Shown one piece after another: positions 39,240 through 50,993 of a stretch of DNA of 64,000 nt. A program made the position numbers and the translations under genes. This DNA is from Mycolicibacterium chitae. Its GTDB lineage: Bacteria > Actinomycetota > Actinomycetes > Mycobacteriales > Mycobacteriaceae. The DNA is taken from the NCBI RefSeq assembly GCF_900637205.1, contig NZ_LR134355.1, positions 3,534,001-3,598,000 of the forward strand, given 5' to 3'. Numbering within the stretch: the first letter of the stretch is position 1; each line of letters starts with the position of its first letter. The notes beneath the pieces were generated by a model. The model saw only the letters and a list, made by a program, of their open reading frames with translations, did no database searches and was not told the DNA's origin.

Positions 39240-42200
39240 CGTCCGGATCTTCGGCGGCCAGCAGCTCGGCGAGTTCCTCGGCCGCGGGCAGGTCCTGCGG
39301 CGCGACCGTCTGCCCGGTGCGCACGTAGTGGAACGCGCCGCGCACCGCCGCCTCCGGGCAGTCGTGCAGCGCCGCCCAGGCCATCCGGTAGACCGCGAGC
39401 TGGATGGCCGCGGCGCGGCCGGCCTGCGGATCGGCCGGCGCCGCCCCGGTCTTCCAGTCCACCACGGTGAAGCCGCCGTCGGCGTCGGCGAAGATCGCGT
39501 CGATGCGGCCGCGGACCACGCGGCCGCCGATCATCATCTCGAACGGCACCTCGATGTCGACCGGGGTCCGCGCGGCCCACGGCGAGGCCATAAACGCGGC
39601 CTGCAGATCCGCGAGCGCCTCGGCGTCGGTGCTGCCGTGCCCGCCGTCGACGGCGCCGGGGATGTCGTCGAGGTCGAACAGCCGGTCCGCACCGTAGAAC
39701 CGCTGCACCCAGTCGTGAAAAGCCGTGCCCAGCAGCGCCTGCGGGTCGGGCCGCACCGGTGCCCGCCGCGTCAGCCGCGCGGCGGCCCCGGCCGGGTCCT
39801 TGCCGAGTTCGACGAGGGCACTGACCGACAGCTGCCCGGGCAGCGGCGTGGCCTCGGTCATCGGCGGTGCGAGGCGTTCGGCCAGCAGGGCGTCCACGTC
39901 GGCGGCCCAGCCGTCCGGGTCGGGATGATCCTCAGCCGGGGCGGCCATGGCCGCGGCGACCAGCGCCGCGCCGCGTTCGACGGCGCTCTGGGCAGCCGGG
40001 GCGGGCTCTGGTGGCCACACCGCCTCGATCACGGTGTCGCGCAGCGGGTTCTGCTCACCGGCGGCCGGCTCGGGCGCCCACTGCTCGACCGTCCCGCAGG
40101 GTTGGCCCTCCTCGGCCGCAGTCTCGATGATGTCCTTCAGTTCGCGCAGGAAGTCCGACGGCCCGCGCGGCTTGGACTCGGTGGCGCCCCAGTGATGCCC
40201 CGACACCAACAGGGTGTCCTCGGCGCGGGTGATCGCGACGTAGAGCAGCCGGCGTTCCTCGTCGACCCGGCGCTGCTCGAGCTGGGCGCGGTGGGCGTTG
40301 ATGGTGTCCTCCAGCTGCTTTCGGTGCGTCACGGTGGAGGTGTCCAGCAGCGGCACCCCGTGAGCGCCCAGATCGGCGCGGTCCCCGCGCAGCAGCGGCG
40401 GCAGATCGCCCGGGTCGGTCAGCCAGGTCCGAGTGTTGGCCGTGGACGGGAACACCCGCGCCGACAGGTGCGGCACCGCCACGATCTGCCACTCCAGGCC
40501 CTTGGCCGCATGGACGGTGAGCACCTGGATGCGGCCGGGCGCGACGCTCACCTCCGCCGGGGCCAACCCGTTCTCGATGTCCTCGGCGACGGCGAGGTAG
40601 CCGAGCAGCCCGTGAATGTCGTTGCCGGCCCGGGGCGTTCGGGCCGCGTAGGCGTCGACGACGTCGGCGAACGCGTCGAGTTGCTCGACGCCGGCGCGAG
40701 CGGCCGCCTCGGTGTCGGCGCCGAGCACCCGGCGGACCTCGGCCACCAGGTCGGTCACGGGCCGGTCCAGGTGGCCGCGCAGCGCCGTCAGCTCCTCGGC
40801 CAGCGCGGTGATGCGCTCGTAGCCGGCCGCCGAATAGGCGTGGGCGGGACCGGGATCGCCGATGGCGTCGGCCAGGCACGCGGTGTCGGCATCCGGGGAG
40901 AGCTGCGCCACGATCTGCTCGGCGTCCAGGCTGCTGCCGCCGCCCTCGTCCAGATCGCGGGCCCGGCGCCACAGCGCGGTGAGGTCGCGCGCGCCCAGCC
41001 GCAGCCGGGGCCCGCCCAGCACCCGCATGGCCGCCGCACCGGCGGTCGGGTCGGCGACCAGGCGCAGCATCGCGACCAGGTCGGCGACCTCGTCGATGGC
41101 CAGCAGCCCGGCCAACCCCACCACCTCGACGGGCAGGCCGCGCGCCCGCAGCGCCTCGGCGATCGGCCCGGCATCGGCGTTGCGGCGCACCAACACCGCG
41201 GCCGTCGGCGGCTCCGCGCCATCTTGGGCGGCGCCATCTTGGGCGGCCCGGAATCGTGCGGCGATCTGATCGGCGACCCAGTCCCGCTCGACCGCTACAT
41301 CGGACAGCAGCGCACAGGTCACGGTGCCCGCCGGCGCACCCGGGCGGGCGCGCAGTTCGCGCACCGCCACCGAGCGCCGCCGCGCCTCGGCCGACACCGC
41401 GTTGGCGACCTGCAGCGTGCTCGGTGGGTTGCGCCAGCTCGTGCGCAACTCCAGCGTGGGCGCCGGGGTCCCGTCGGCGCGCGGGAAGTCCGTGGTGAAC
41501 AGCGGCAGGTTGGTGGCCGAGGCGCCGCGCCAACCGTAGATGGACTGGATGGGGTCGCCGACGGCGGTGAGCGCCAGGCCGTCGTCGACACCGCCGCCGA
41601 ACAGCGCCGAGAGCGCGATGCGCTGCGCGTGCCCGGTGTCCTGGTACTCGTCGAGCAGCACCACCCGAAACCGTTGCCGCAGTTGGGCGCCCACCGTAGG
41701 GCAGTCGGTGGCCAGCTGCGCCGCGGCGGCCATCTGCATGCCGAAGTCCATCGCCTTCTCCGCGCGCAGCCGCTGGTGCAGCGCGTCGATCAGCGGGACC
41801 ACCTCGCTGCGTTCGGCCTGCGTCGCGAGCATCTTCAGCAGCCACTGGTTCGGGCCGCGGTCGCGCTGGTTGGGGCCCGGCGGCAGGGTGTGCACCAGCC
41901 GTTCGAGCTCGAGGTGGATGTCGCGCAATTGTTCGGTGCTGACCAGATGCTCGGCCAGCTGATTGGACAGCCGCAGCACCAGGCGGGTGACGTCGGTCGG
42001 GGTCTTCTGGGTCGCGAGCTCGTCCGGGTAGCGGTTCACCACGTCGAAGGCCAGCTGCCACAGCTCGGTTTCGCTGAGCAGCCGGGTGTCGGGTTCGACG
42101 GGCAGCAGCAGGCCGTGTTCACGCAGCAGGGTGCCGGCGAAGGCGTGGTAGGTGCTCACCGTGACGGTGCCGTGCGGGTCCGCGCCGGAGTCCCCGGGGG

Positions 42201-42492
42201 TCAGGCCGACCCCGGCCAGTCGCGCCAGCCGTGAACGCACCCGGCGCAGCAGCTGACCGGCGGCCTTGCGGGTGAAGGTCAGGCCCAGGACCTGGTCGGG
42301 GGCGGCAAAGCCGTTGGCCACCAACCACACCACCCGGGCGGCCATGGTCTCGGTCTTGCCGGCGCCGGCGCCGGCCACGACGACCAGCGGGCCCGGCGGG
42401 GCGGCGATCACCGCGGCCTGCTCGTCGGTGGGCGGATGCAGGCCCAGGGCCTCCGACAGGTCGGCGGGGCTGTACCGCAGCGCTGCGGGCAT
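39217..42492 (-). CDS. adnB: AdnB subunit of the AdnAB helicase-nuclease
   Basis: UvrD-like motor with C-terminal RecB-type nuclease, 1091 aa (M. tuberculosis AdnB is about 1100). Walker A GAGAGKT lies at 41-47, the Walker B DEYQDTGHAQR in the middle, and QSIYGWRGASATNLP follows. The nuclease motif GGFTVVDWKTGAAPADPQA lies near the end. AdnAB resects DNA double-strand breaks in mycobacteria in place of RecBCD, with AdnB as the leading ATPase. The ATG overlaps the TGA of adnA by one base. Confidence 0.96.
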   Translation of the reverse strand: MPAALRYSPADLSEALGLHPPTDEQAAVIAAPPGPLVVVAGAGAGKTETMAARVVWLVANGFAAPDQVLGLTFTRKAAGQLLRRVRSRLARLAGVGLTPGDSGADPHGTVTVSTYHAFAGTLLREHGLLLPVEPDTRLLSETELWQLAFDVVNRYPDELATQKTPTDVTRLVLRLSNQLAEHLVSTEQLRDIHLELERLVHTLPPGPNQRDRGPNQWLLKMLATQAERSEVVPLIDALHQRLRAEKAMDFGMQMAAAAQLATDCPTVGAQLRQRFRVVLLDEYQDTGHAQRIALSALFGGGVDDGLALTAVGDPIQSIYGWRGASATNLPLFTTDFPRADGTPAPTLELRTSWRNPPSTLQVANAVSAEARRRSVAVRELRARPGAPAGTVTCALLSDVAVERDWVADQIAARFRAAQDGAAQDGAEPPTAAVLVRRNADAGPIAEALRARGLPVEVVGLAGLLAIDEVADLVAMLRLVADPTAGAAAMRVLGGPRLRLGARDLTALWRRARDLDEGGGSSLDAEQIVAQLSPDADTACLADAIGDPGPAHAYSAAGYERITALAEELTALRGHLDRPVTDLVAEVRRVLGADTEAAARAGVEQLDAFADVVDAYAARTPRAGNDIHGLLGYLAVAEDIENGLAPAEVSVAPGRIQVLTVHAAKGLEWQIVAVPHLSARVFPSTANTRTWLTDPGDLPPLLRGDRADLGAHGVPLLDTSTVTHRKQLEDTINAHRAQLEQRRVDEERRLLYVAITRAEDTLLVSGHHWGATESKPRGPSDFLRELKDIIETAAEEGQPCGTVEQWAPEPAAGEQNPLRDTVIEAVWPPEPAPAAQSAVERGAALVAAAMAAPAEDHPDPDGWAADVDALLAERLAPPMTEATPLPGQLSVSALVELGKDPAGAAARLTRRAPVRPDPQALLGTAFHDWVQRFYGADRLFDLDDIPGAVDGGHGSTDAEALADLQAAFMASPWAARTPVDIEVPFEMMIGGRVVRGRIDAIFADADGGFTVVDWKTGAAPADPQAGRAAAIQLAVYRMAWAALHDCPEAAVRGAFHYVRTGQTVAPQDLPAAEELAELLAAEDPDVRTADGP

Positions 42493-45400
42493 CACGAACT
42501 CTCCTCGGTCCGGCGGTGCGCGGGGCAGCTGGGCCGCACCGGGCAGTGCGCGCAGCCGCTGTTGACCCGGGCCCGGAACTGCGGGCCGGCGGTGTCGGCG
42601 GCGGCCGCGTGCACCTCGTCGCGCCAATCCTGCCGTGCCTGCGCGGTCAGCGGATCCTGTTCGCGCTGTGTCGCGCCGGAGACGCCGACCTTGCCGAGGT
42701 AGACGAGCTTGCCGCCGCCCGGCTCCGCGCCGTCGGGTACCAGGCCCTGGGCCACCGCCAGCTGGTAGGCCGCCAGCTGGGGGTGCTTCTGCGCGTCGTC
42801 CTTGCTGACCGGGCTCTTGCCGGTCTTGACGTCGACGATCACCAGCCGGTCCTCGGCGTCGCGTTCGAGGCGGTCGATGCGCCCCCGGACCCGGACATCC
42901 GGCAGCGCCCGGTCCGGGGCGGGCAGCACCCCGTCGACGTCGACCTCGGTGCCGACCTCGGTCAGCTCGGCGCGGGAGTCCTCGCGCCACCGCGCGAAGG
43001 TCTCGATCATGGCGCGGTGCCGGTCCAACTCGTTGCGGGCGAACCACTGCGATTCGAACGGCAGCCGGTCCCAGACCTGTTCGAGGCGGGCCAGCATGGT
43101 GGCCTCGTCGGCGCCGGGTTCGGCGATCAGCGCGTGGACCACCGAGCCCAGCGCGGAGCGCAGTTCGCGGGCATCGGAGCCGCCGTGGCGTTCCATCAGC
43201 CAGCGCAGCGGACAGTCCTGCACCTGCTGCAGCGTCGACGGGGACATGGTGACCGGGGTGCGCTCCCCGTCCTCGTCGAGGCGCCACAGCGGCTCGACGG
43301 TGCTGACCGGCCGCAGCTGCTGCCAGTCGGCGGGGTCCGCACCCGGCACGCCGGCCTGGGCCAGCCGCGCCAGTTGGGTTGCGGCGCTGAACCGTTGCGC
43401 GTCGGCGACGGCGCCGTCGGGCGCGCAGACCACCGCGCGCAACCGGCCCACCACGGACGGGACCGACAGCACCGGCGGGGTGCTCACCGTCGGCACGGCG
43501 CGCTCGGCGAGGTCGTCGTCGGTGGCCAAGCGGGCAATGTCGTAGAAGAACGGCGAGGGCACCCGCAGCCCGTCGTCGGTCTCGGCGGCCGCGCCGTCGA
43601 CCGCGGTGACGGCCAACCGGCGCCGGGCCCGCCCGACCGCGGTGATCAGCAGCCGGCGCTCGTCGGCGATCAGCGGCGCGCGGTCCGACGCATCGGCCCC
43701 GATGCCGGCCAGCACGTCGAGCAGCCGCTGGGTGCCCAGCACGCCGCCGCGCGGAATCGTGTTGGGCCACAACCCCTCCTGCAGGCCCGCGATGACCACG
43801 GTGTCCCAGTCCCGGTCGAGGGCCTGATGCGGGCTCAGGATCGCCACCGCCTCGGCGGGCACGACGGGTTCGGCGGCCGGGGTCGGCAGCTGCAGGCCCC
43901 ACACGTGCTCGGCCAGCCCGGCCACCGTCGCCCCGGCGGTGCGCGACACGTACTGGTCGGCGACGTCGAACAGCGCGGTGACCGCGTCGAGGTCGGCGTG
44001 CGCGCGGCGGGCGCTGTCGCCGCCGCGGTCGATGGCCGCGTCGAGGCGGCGCTGCAGCCCGGTCCGGTACCAGGCCTGCCACAGCACGGACCGCGGATCG
44101 GCGCCCGCGCGGTAGCCGGCGGCCGCGGCGTCGAGCACGGCCTTGACCCGGCGCAGCGGCCGCGCGTGCGCGGGCGGCAGGGCCTCCGGGACGCCGTCGC
44201 GCAGCGCCGCGACCAGCAGTTCGCCGAAGTCGGCGGTGTCGGCCGATTGCCGGCGCAACGCCCGGCGCAGCTGCCGCAGCGACACCGGGTCCACCCGCCC
44301 GACGGGTCCGGTCAGCAGCGCGTGGGCCCGGTCGGCGGTCAGCCCGGCGACCGTGGCCTGCAGCGCCGTCAGCACCGCGCGCACGGTGGCGTTGTGCGCC
44401 AGCGGTGGATGCGCGGCCGGGGCGGCCACCGGGACGCCGGCGGTGCGCAGGATGCGCGGCAGGGCCGCCCCGATCCCGGACACCGACCGCACCAGGACCG
44501 CCATCTGCGACCAGGGCACGCCCTCGAGTAGGTGCGCGCGCCGGAGGGTGTCGGCGATCAACGTCGCCTCGGCATGCTCGGAGGCGGCCAGCGTGGCGGT
44601 GACGACGCCGGGTTCGGTGCGGGCGCTGCGCACCTGACGCGCCGGACCGGTGCCGGGCAGCGCCGCGGCCAGTCCGGTGAGCACCGCGGCGACGGGCGGC
44701 GCGCAGCGATGCGAGTCCGTCAGGGGCACCGCCGGCCATTCCTCGGCGAGCAGTAGCGCCGGATCGGCGCCGCGGAAACCGAACGCGGCCTGATTCGGAT
44801 CCCCCGCGACGACCGCCAGATCGGCGCCGGCGGCCAGCAGCCGGACCAGCCGCGCGGTCTGCGGGTCGAGGTGCTGGGCGTCGTCGACCAGCAGCACCCG
44901 GACCCGGGCGCGTTCGGCGGCCAGCAGGTCCGGATCGGCGCCGAAGGCCTCGAGCGCCGCGCCCACCAGTTCGGCCGCCCCCAGGGCCGGGACGCTGGCC
45001 TGCGGCGCGGCGGTGCCCACGGCCGAGCGCAGCAGCATCACGTGTTCGTACTGCTGCGCGAACCGGCCGGCCGCGGTCCACTCGGGCCGGCGCGCCGAGC
45101 GGCCGAGGCGCTGCAGCCGCAGCGGATCGATGCCGCGTTCGGTGCAGCGGGCCAGCAGGTCCCGCAATTCTGTGGCGAACCCGGCGGTGCCCAACGCGGC
45201 GTGTAACTCCGGCGGCCAGGCCGCGGCGCCGTCCTCGAGATCGCCGGCCAGCAGTTCGCGGATGACGCCGTCCTGCTCGGCGCCGGTGATCAGCCGCGGC
45301 GGCGGATCACCGACGCGCTGGGCCGCCACCCGCAGCACCCCGAACGCGTACGCGTGCACCGAACGCACCAGCGGCTGGCGCACCACGGCGCGCCCCGCCG

Positions 45401-45674
45401 CCCCGGCGGTCAGCAACGCGGTGGTCAGCGCGCTGCGGACCCGGCCGCTGACCCGTCCCGAACCGGTAAGCAGCAGAACCGATTCCGGATCCGTCCCGGC
45501 GGCGATGCGGGCCGTGGCCACGTCCACCAGCAGACTCGACGTGCCGGTGCCGGCCCCACCGAGAACACGGAAGGTGCCGCGCCGGGCCGGGTCGAGCAGC
45601 TCGGCGGCGGCGGAGTCCCAGCGCCGCGCGCCCGACGGCGCGGACGGCGCGGGTGCGGTGTGCGGTGTGGCCAT
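42492..45674 (-). CDS. adnA: AdnA subunit of the AdnAB helicase-nuclease
   Basis: UvrD-like/RecB-nuclease subunit of 1060 aa. The P-loop reads GGAGTGTSS (39-47) with threonine where the lysine is normally found. Other motor motifs are VRVLLVDDAQHLDPQTARL and NQAAFGFRGADP. The nuclease domain has RLVIVDVKTGKSPVSKDDAQ, and cysteines at QDCPLRW and in CAHCPVRPSCP near the C-terminus can hold an iron-sulfur cluster. The ATG at 45674 is divergent from lipV over 58 bp; a longer open frame upstream runs antisense to lipV and is rejected. Confidence 0.95.
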   Translation of the reverse strand: MATPHTAPAPSAPSGARRWDSAAAELLDPARRGTFRVLGGAGTGTSSLLVDVATARIAAGTDPESVLLLTGSGRVSGRVRSALTTALLTAGAAGRAVVRQPLVRSVHAYAFGVLRVAAQRVGDPPPRLITGAEQDGVIRELLAGDLEDGAAAWPPELHAALGTAGFATELRDLLARCTERGIDPLRLQRLGRSARRPEWTAAGRFAQQYEHVMLLRSAVGTAAPQASVPALGAAELVGAALEAFGADPDLLAAERARVRVLLVDDAQHLDPQTARLVRLLAAGADLAVVAGDPNQAAFGFRGADPALLLAEEWPAVPLTDSHRCAPPVAAVLTGLAAALPGTGPARQVRSARTEPGVVTATLAASEHAEATLIADTLRRAHLLEGVPWSQMAVLVRSVSGIGAALPRILRTAGVPVAAPAAHPPLAHNATVRAVLTALQATVAGLTADRAHALLTGPVGRVDPVSLRQLRRALRRQSADTADFGELLVAALRDGVPEALPPAHARPLRRVKAVLDAAAAGYRAGADPRSVLWQAWYRTGLQRRLDAAIDRGGDSARRAHADLDAVTALFDVADQYVSRTAGATVAGLAEHVWGLQLPTPAAEPVVPAEAVAILSPHQALDRDWDTVVIAGLQEGLWPNTIPRGGVLGTQRLLDVLAGIGADASDRAPLIADERRLLITAVGRARRRLAVTAVDGAAAETDDGLRVPSPFFYDIARLATDDDLAERAVPTVSTPPVLSVPSVVGRLRAVVCAPDGAVADAQRFSAATQLARLAQAGVPGADPADWQQLRPVSTVEPLWRLDEDGERTPVTMSPSTLQQVQDCPLRWLMERHGGSDARELRSALGSVVHALIAEPGADEATMLARLEQVWDRLPFESQWFARNELDRHRAMIETFARWREDSRAELTEVGTEVDVDGVLPAPDRALPDVRVRGRIDRLERDAEDRLVIVDVKTGKSPVSKDDAQKHPQLAAYQLAVAQGLVPDGAEPGGGKLVYLGKVGVSGATQREQDPLTAQARQDWRDEVHAAAADTAGPQFRARVNSGCAHCPVRPSCPAHRRTEESS

Positions 45675-45732
45675 GCCGGAATGACACCACGGGGGTACGA
45701 CAACCGGCGCCGGGCGCGGGCCTGGCACCATC

Positions 45733-46521
45733 GTGGGCGTGCCCCCATCTCTGCATGTGCACCGGTACGGACCCGACGGAGCGCCGCGGGTGCTCGCCCT
45801 GCACGGGCTGACCGGCCACGGGCAGCGCTGGCAACGGCTGTCCGACGACCACCTGCCGGGGATCGCGATCGCCGCACCGGACCTGATCGGGCACGGCCGC
45901 TCGCCGTGGGCGGCGCCGTGGACCATCGACGCGAACGCGGCCGCGCTGGCCGCGCTGCTCGAGGCCGACACCCGGGACCCCGTTGTGGTGGTGGCGCATT
46001 CGTTCGGCGCCGCCGTCGCGCTGCAGCTGGCCGCGGCCAACCCGGAGCTGGTGGCGGCGCTGGTCCTGCTGGACCCGGCGGTCGGCCTGGACGGCACGTG
46101 GATGCAGCAGATCGCCGAGGCGATGTTCGCCGACCCGGACTACACCGACGCCGCCGAGGCGCGCAACGAGAAGAGCGGCGGCTCCTGGGGCGACGTCGAC
46201 GACGCCGTGCTGGACGCCGAGATCGACGAACACCTGATCGCCCTGCCGAACGGGCGGGTGGGCTGGCGGATCAGCATCCCGGCGATGCTGGCGTACTGGA
46301 GCGAGCTGGCCCGCGACCCGGCGGTGCCGCGGACCCCGATCCCCACCACCGTCGTGCGGGCCCGGCATACCCATCCGCGCTATGTCGACGACGAGTTCGT
46401 CGAGCTTCTCCGGGCCGGCCTGGGCGCCGTGGAGCTGGTCGAATTCGACTGCAACCACATGGTTCCGCACGCCAAGCCGGCCGAGACGGCCGCGTTGATC
46501 CGGGCCGCGCTGGGGTCCTGA
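45733..46521 (+). CDS. lipV: alpha/beta hydrolase LipV
   Basis: Hydrolase of 262 aa. The nucleophile elbow is AHSFGAA with S90, the oxyanion loop is LHGLTGHGQRW, the acid is probably in the VLLDPAVGL to C-terminal segment, and the catalytic His is in DCNHMVPHAKP. Similarity to M. tuberculosis LipV (Rv3203), including GHGRSPWAAPWTIDAN, is clear. It is a small esterase or lipase with unknown natural substrate. The start is GTG 45733, with GTG 45739 as alternative. The alkyltransferase-like gene follows after 2 bp. Confidence 0.93.
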   Translation: MGVPPSLHVHRYGPDGAPRVLALHGLTGHGQRWQRLSDDHLPGIAIAAPDLIGHGRSPWAAPWTIDANAAALAALLEADTRDPVVVVAHSFGAAVALQLAAANPELVAALVLLDPAVGLDGTWMQQIAEAMFADPDYTDAAEARNEKSGGSWGDVDDAVLDAEIDEHLIALPNGRVGWRISIPAMLAYWSELARDPAVPRTPIPTTVVRARHTHPRYVDDEFVELLRAGLGAVELVEFDCNHMVPHAKPAETAALIRAALGS

Positions 46522-46523
46522 GC

Positions 46524-46829
46524 GTGGCCGCCGTCACCGACGAACAGGTTGAACGGGTCCGCGAACTGGTGGCCTCGATCCCGGCCGGAAAGGTCGCCAC
46601 CTACGGTGACATCGCCGCGGCGGCGGGGCTTTCCAGCGCGCGCATCACGGGCTGGATCATGCGCACCGACTCCGCGGATCTGCCGTGGCACCGGGTGATC
46701 GCCGCCTCGGGCCGCCCGGCCGCACATCTGCGCACCCGCCAGCTCGCGCTGTTACGCGCCGAGGGCGTGCTGGCCGTCGACGGCCGGATCCGGTTGCACG
46801 GCAACGACTCCGTGCGACACCGGTTCTAG
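46524..46829 (+). CDS. alkyltransferase-like protein (ATL), PWHR type
   Basis: Protein of 101 aa with the DNA-binding half of O6-methylguanine methyltransferase: GKVATYGDIAAAAGLSSAR (helix-turn-helix with arginine finger) and PWHRVIAASG. The alkyl-accepting cysteine of PCHR is tryptophan (W55), so the protein cannot demethylate DNA. ATLs instead bind alkylated bases and hand them to nucleotide excision repair. The GTG start lies 2 bp after lipV; the 3' end overlaps the convergent neighbour by 4 bp. Homologues are often mislabelled as methyltransferases. Confidence 0.9.
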   Translation: MAAVTDEQVERVRELVASIPAGKVATYGDIAAAAGLSSARITGWIMRTDSADLPWHRVIAASGRPAAHLRTRQLALLRAEGVLAVDGRIRLHGNDSVRHRF

Positions 46830-47689
46830 AGTTCGAGGCGCACCAGGGCCGCGGTGCGGGCCAGTCCCGGGAACGCCGCGGCCGTCGACCGCGGGTGCAG
46901 CGCGTGCACCGCCAAGCGGAACATCAACGCGCGCAACAACATCTGCGGCCACTCCGGCAACGCGTTCCACCGCTCGATCAGGCCGTCGTCGGCGTCCCCC
47001 CAGGCCAACGCGTCGACGACGGCGACGCCGGCCGCCCACGACGTCGGCCGCCAGTACGGGGTGATATCGGTGATGCCCGGGGCCGCGGTGCCGGCGAAAA
47101 GCACGGTGCCGTACAGGTCGCCGTGCACCAGCTGGTTGGGGCTCTTGGTGGGGCGGCGCAGTTCGGCGAGCTGGTTGATCAGGTCGACCGAGCGTTGTCC
47201 GTCGGCCGAACCGGGCGCCACCCGGGCCTCCGAGGGCAGCGAATGCAGCGGCCGTTCCTCCCAGGCGGCCCGGTCGGCGGCGATGAACACGTCGACGTCG
47301 GACCACGGCACCACCGGCGCCTGGGTGAGGAAGCGGGGACGCTCGAGCTTGGCGGTGGCCTCGTGCAGCCGCACCGCGGCCGAGATGACCTCGTCGTGGC
47401 GGGGCTCGGGGGTACCGGCGACGAAGGTGTCGGCGCGCCAGCCGGACACCACGTAGCGGCCGTCGGTGGAACGCACGGGCCGGGCCAGGCGCACCCCGTC
47501 GACGAACAGGGTCTCGCGGACCTTGGCCGACCAGGCCGCGCGGGCGTGGTCGGCCACCATCGACAGCACCACCTCGCCGCTGCGCCAGCCGCCGTCCCAG
47601 CCGGGTCCCAGCGGATCGGGGTCGACCCCGCTCAGACCGAACGCCGTCAACACATGCTGGGGCGGGCGGTCGACAGTCACAGCTGTCAC
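46826..47689 (-). CDS. conserved actinobacterial protein (TIGR02569-like, Rv3205c type)
   Basis: Protein of 287 aa with a kinase-like fold hint: NQLVHGDLYGTVLF resembles the aminoglycoside phosphotransferase HGD motif, and GITDITPYWRPTSWAAGVAV stands where the metal-binding DFG-like segment would be. Catalytic residues are incomplete, so activity is doubtful. It is conserved next to moeZ in mycobacteria. The start is GTG 47689, and the end overlaps the ATL gene by 4 bp in convergent orientation. Function unknown. Confidence 0.85.
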   Translation of the reverse strand: MTAVTVDRPPQHVLTAFGLSGVDPDPLGPGWDGGWRSGEVVLSMVADHARAAWSAKVRETLFVDGVRLARPVRSTDGRYVVSGWRADTFVAGTPEPRHDEVISAAVRLHEATAKLERPRFLTQAPVVPWSDVDVFIAADRAAWEERPLHSLPSEARVAPGSADGQRSVDLINQLAELRRPTKSPNQLVHGDLYGTVLFAGTAAPGITDITPYWRPTSWAAGVAVVDALAWGDADDGLIERWNALPEWPQMLLRALMFRLAVHALHPRSTAAAFPGLARTAALVRLEL

Positions 47690-47752
47690 CCTATCGCCGG
47701 TTGCCCCGCACAGCGGCGCGCTGACCAGCTGTGTCGGGAAACTTTGCTCGGC

Positions 47753-48943
47753 TCAGTACATGACCATGTCGGGCTCGTACTGGCGGGCCCACGCCGCGAT
47801 GCCGCCCTGCAGGTGCACGGCGTCGGAGAATCCGGCCTGCTTGACCGTCGCCAGCGCCTCGGCCGAGCGCACCCCGGTCTTGCAGTACAGCACCGCCATC
47901 CGGTCCTGCGGCAGCTTGGCCAGCCCGGCGCCGGTGTCCAGGGTGGATTTGGGGATCAGGGTGGCGCCGTCGAGGTGGTTGATGTCCCATTCGACGGGTT
48001 CGCGCACGTCGACGAGCAGCAGTTCCTTACCGGCGTCGAGCAGTTCGCGCAGCTCGCGCGGGGTGATGGTGGAGTCCTGGGCGGCGTCGGCGGCGGCGGG
48101 CGAGGCCACGCCGCAGAACGAGTCGTAGTCGATGAGCTCGGTGATCTTCGCCGCGGCGGGGTCCTTGCGGATCCCGATGGTGCGGTAGCTCATCGCCAGC
48201 GCGTCGTAGATCATCAGCCGGCCCAGCAGTGAGTCGCCGATCCCGGTGATCAGCTTGATGGCCTCGGTGCCCATCACCGAACCCACCGAGGCGCACAGGA
48301 TGCCCAGCACCCCGCCCTCGGCACACGACGGGACCATCCCCGGCGGGGGCGGTTCGGGGTACAGGTCGCGGTAGTTGACCGCCTGCACCTGGCCGTCCGG
48401 GCCCGGCGGGGCGTCCTCCCAGAACACCGAGATCTGGCCCTCGAAACGGTAGATCGAACCCCACACGTAGGGCTTGCCGGCCAGCGCGGCCGCGTCGTTG
48501 ACCAGGTAGCGGGTCGCGAAGTTGTCGGTGCCGTCGAGGATCAGGTCGTACTGGGCGAACAGTTCGACGGCGTTGTCGGGCTGCAGCCGGATCTCGTGCA
48601 GGTTGACCTGCACCAGCGGGTTGATCGCCAGCATGGAATCGCGGGCGCTCTGCGCCTTGGAGCGGCCGATGTCGGCAACGCCGTGGATGACCTGACGCTG
48701 CAGGTTGGATTCCTCGATCACGTCGAAGTCGACGATGCCGATCGTGCCGACCCCGGCGGCCGCGAGATAGAGCAGTGTGGGCGAGCCGAGCCCGCCGGCG
48801 CCCATGACCAGCACTCGGGCGTTCTTCAGCCGCTTCTGCCCGTCGACCCCGAAGTTGGGGATGATCAGGTGCCGGCTGTACCGCGCGACCTCGTCGCGGG
48901 TCAGGTCGGCGGCGGGCTCCACCAGCGGGGGCAGCGTGGACAC
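47753..48943 (-). CDS. moeZ: MoeZ: E1-like adenylyltransferase with rhodanese domain
   Basis: Sulfur-carrier activating enzyme of 396 aa. The N-terminal E1/ThiF domain has MGAGGLGSPTLLYLAAAGVG and the conserved LDGTDNFATRYL; the C-terminal rhodanese domain (about 290-396) has the active cysteine in YCKTGVRSAEAL. In mycobacteria MoeZ adenylates and thiocarboxylates sulfur carriers for molybdopterin and cysteine (CysO) synthesis. The GTG start at 48943 gives VSTLPPLVEPA after GAGGAG; the upstream ATG at 48985 is less likely. Confidence 0.96.
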   Translation of the reverse strand: MSTLPPLVEPAADLTRDEVARYSRHLIIPNFGVDGQKRLKNARVLVMGAGGLGSPTLLYLAAAGVGTIGIVDFDVIEESNLQRQVIHGVADIGRSKAQSARDSMLAINPLVQVNLHEIRLQPDNAVELFAQYDLILDGTDNFATRYLVNDAAALAGKPYVWGSIYRFEGQISVFWEDAPPGPDGQVQAVNYRDLYPEPPPPGMVPSCAEGGVLGILCASVGSVMGTEAIKLITGIGDSLLGRLMIYDALAMSYRTIGIRKDPAAAKITELIDYDSFCGVASPAAADAAQDSTITPRELRELLDAGKELLLVDVREPVEWDINHLDGATLIPKSTLDTGAGLAKLPQDRMAVLYCKTGVRSAEALATVKQAGFSDAVHLQGGIAAWARQYEPDMVMY

Positions 48944-49021
48944 GAGCGACTCCTCTGCGAACGGACTCCCCCGCAATTGTGTCACCGCGCGCTCTGCACG
49001 CGAGCGTCCACCGATCGGCCG

Positions 49022-50961
<1,940 letters not shown>

Positions 50962-50993
50962 GGGCCCGGGCCTGACGACCCGGGCCTGCCGAC

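Noticed and set aside
39217..45081. A single 1954-codon open frame on the minus strand
   Set aside because: Its first half is an Arg/Gly-rich shadow of adnA. The real AdnB starts at 42492, where the P-loop domain begins and the ATG overlaps the adnA stop.
46524..46829. Active O6-methylguanine-DNA methyltransferase
   Set aside because: The acceptor cysteine is replaced by tryptophan (PWHR), so alkyl transfer is impossible.
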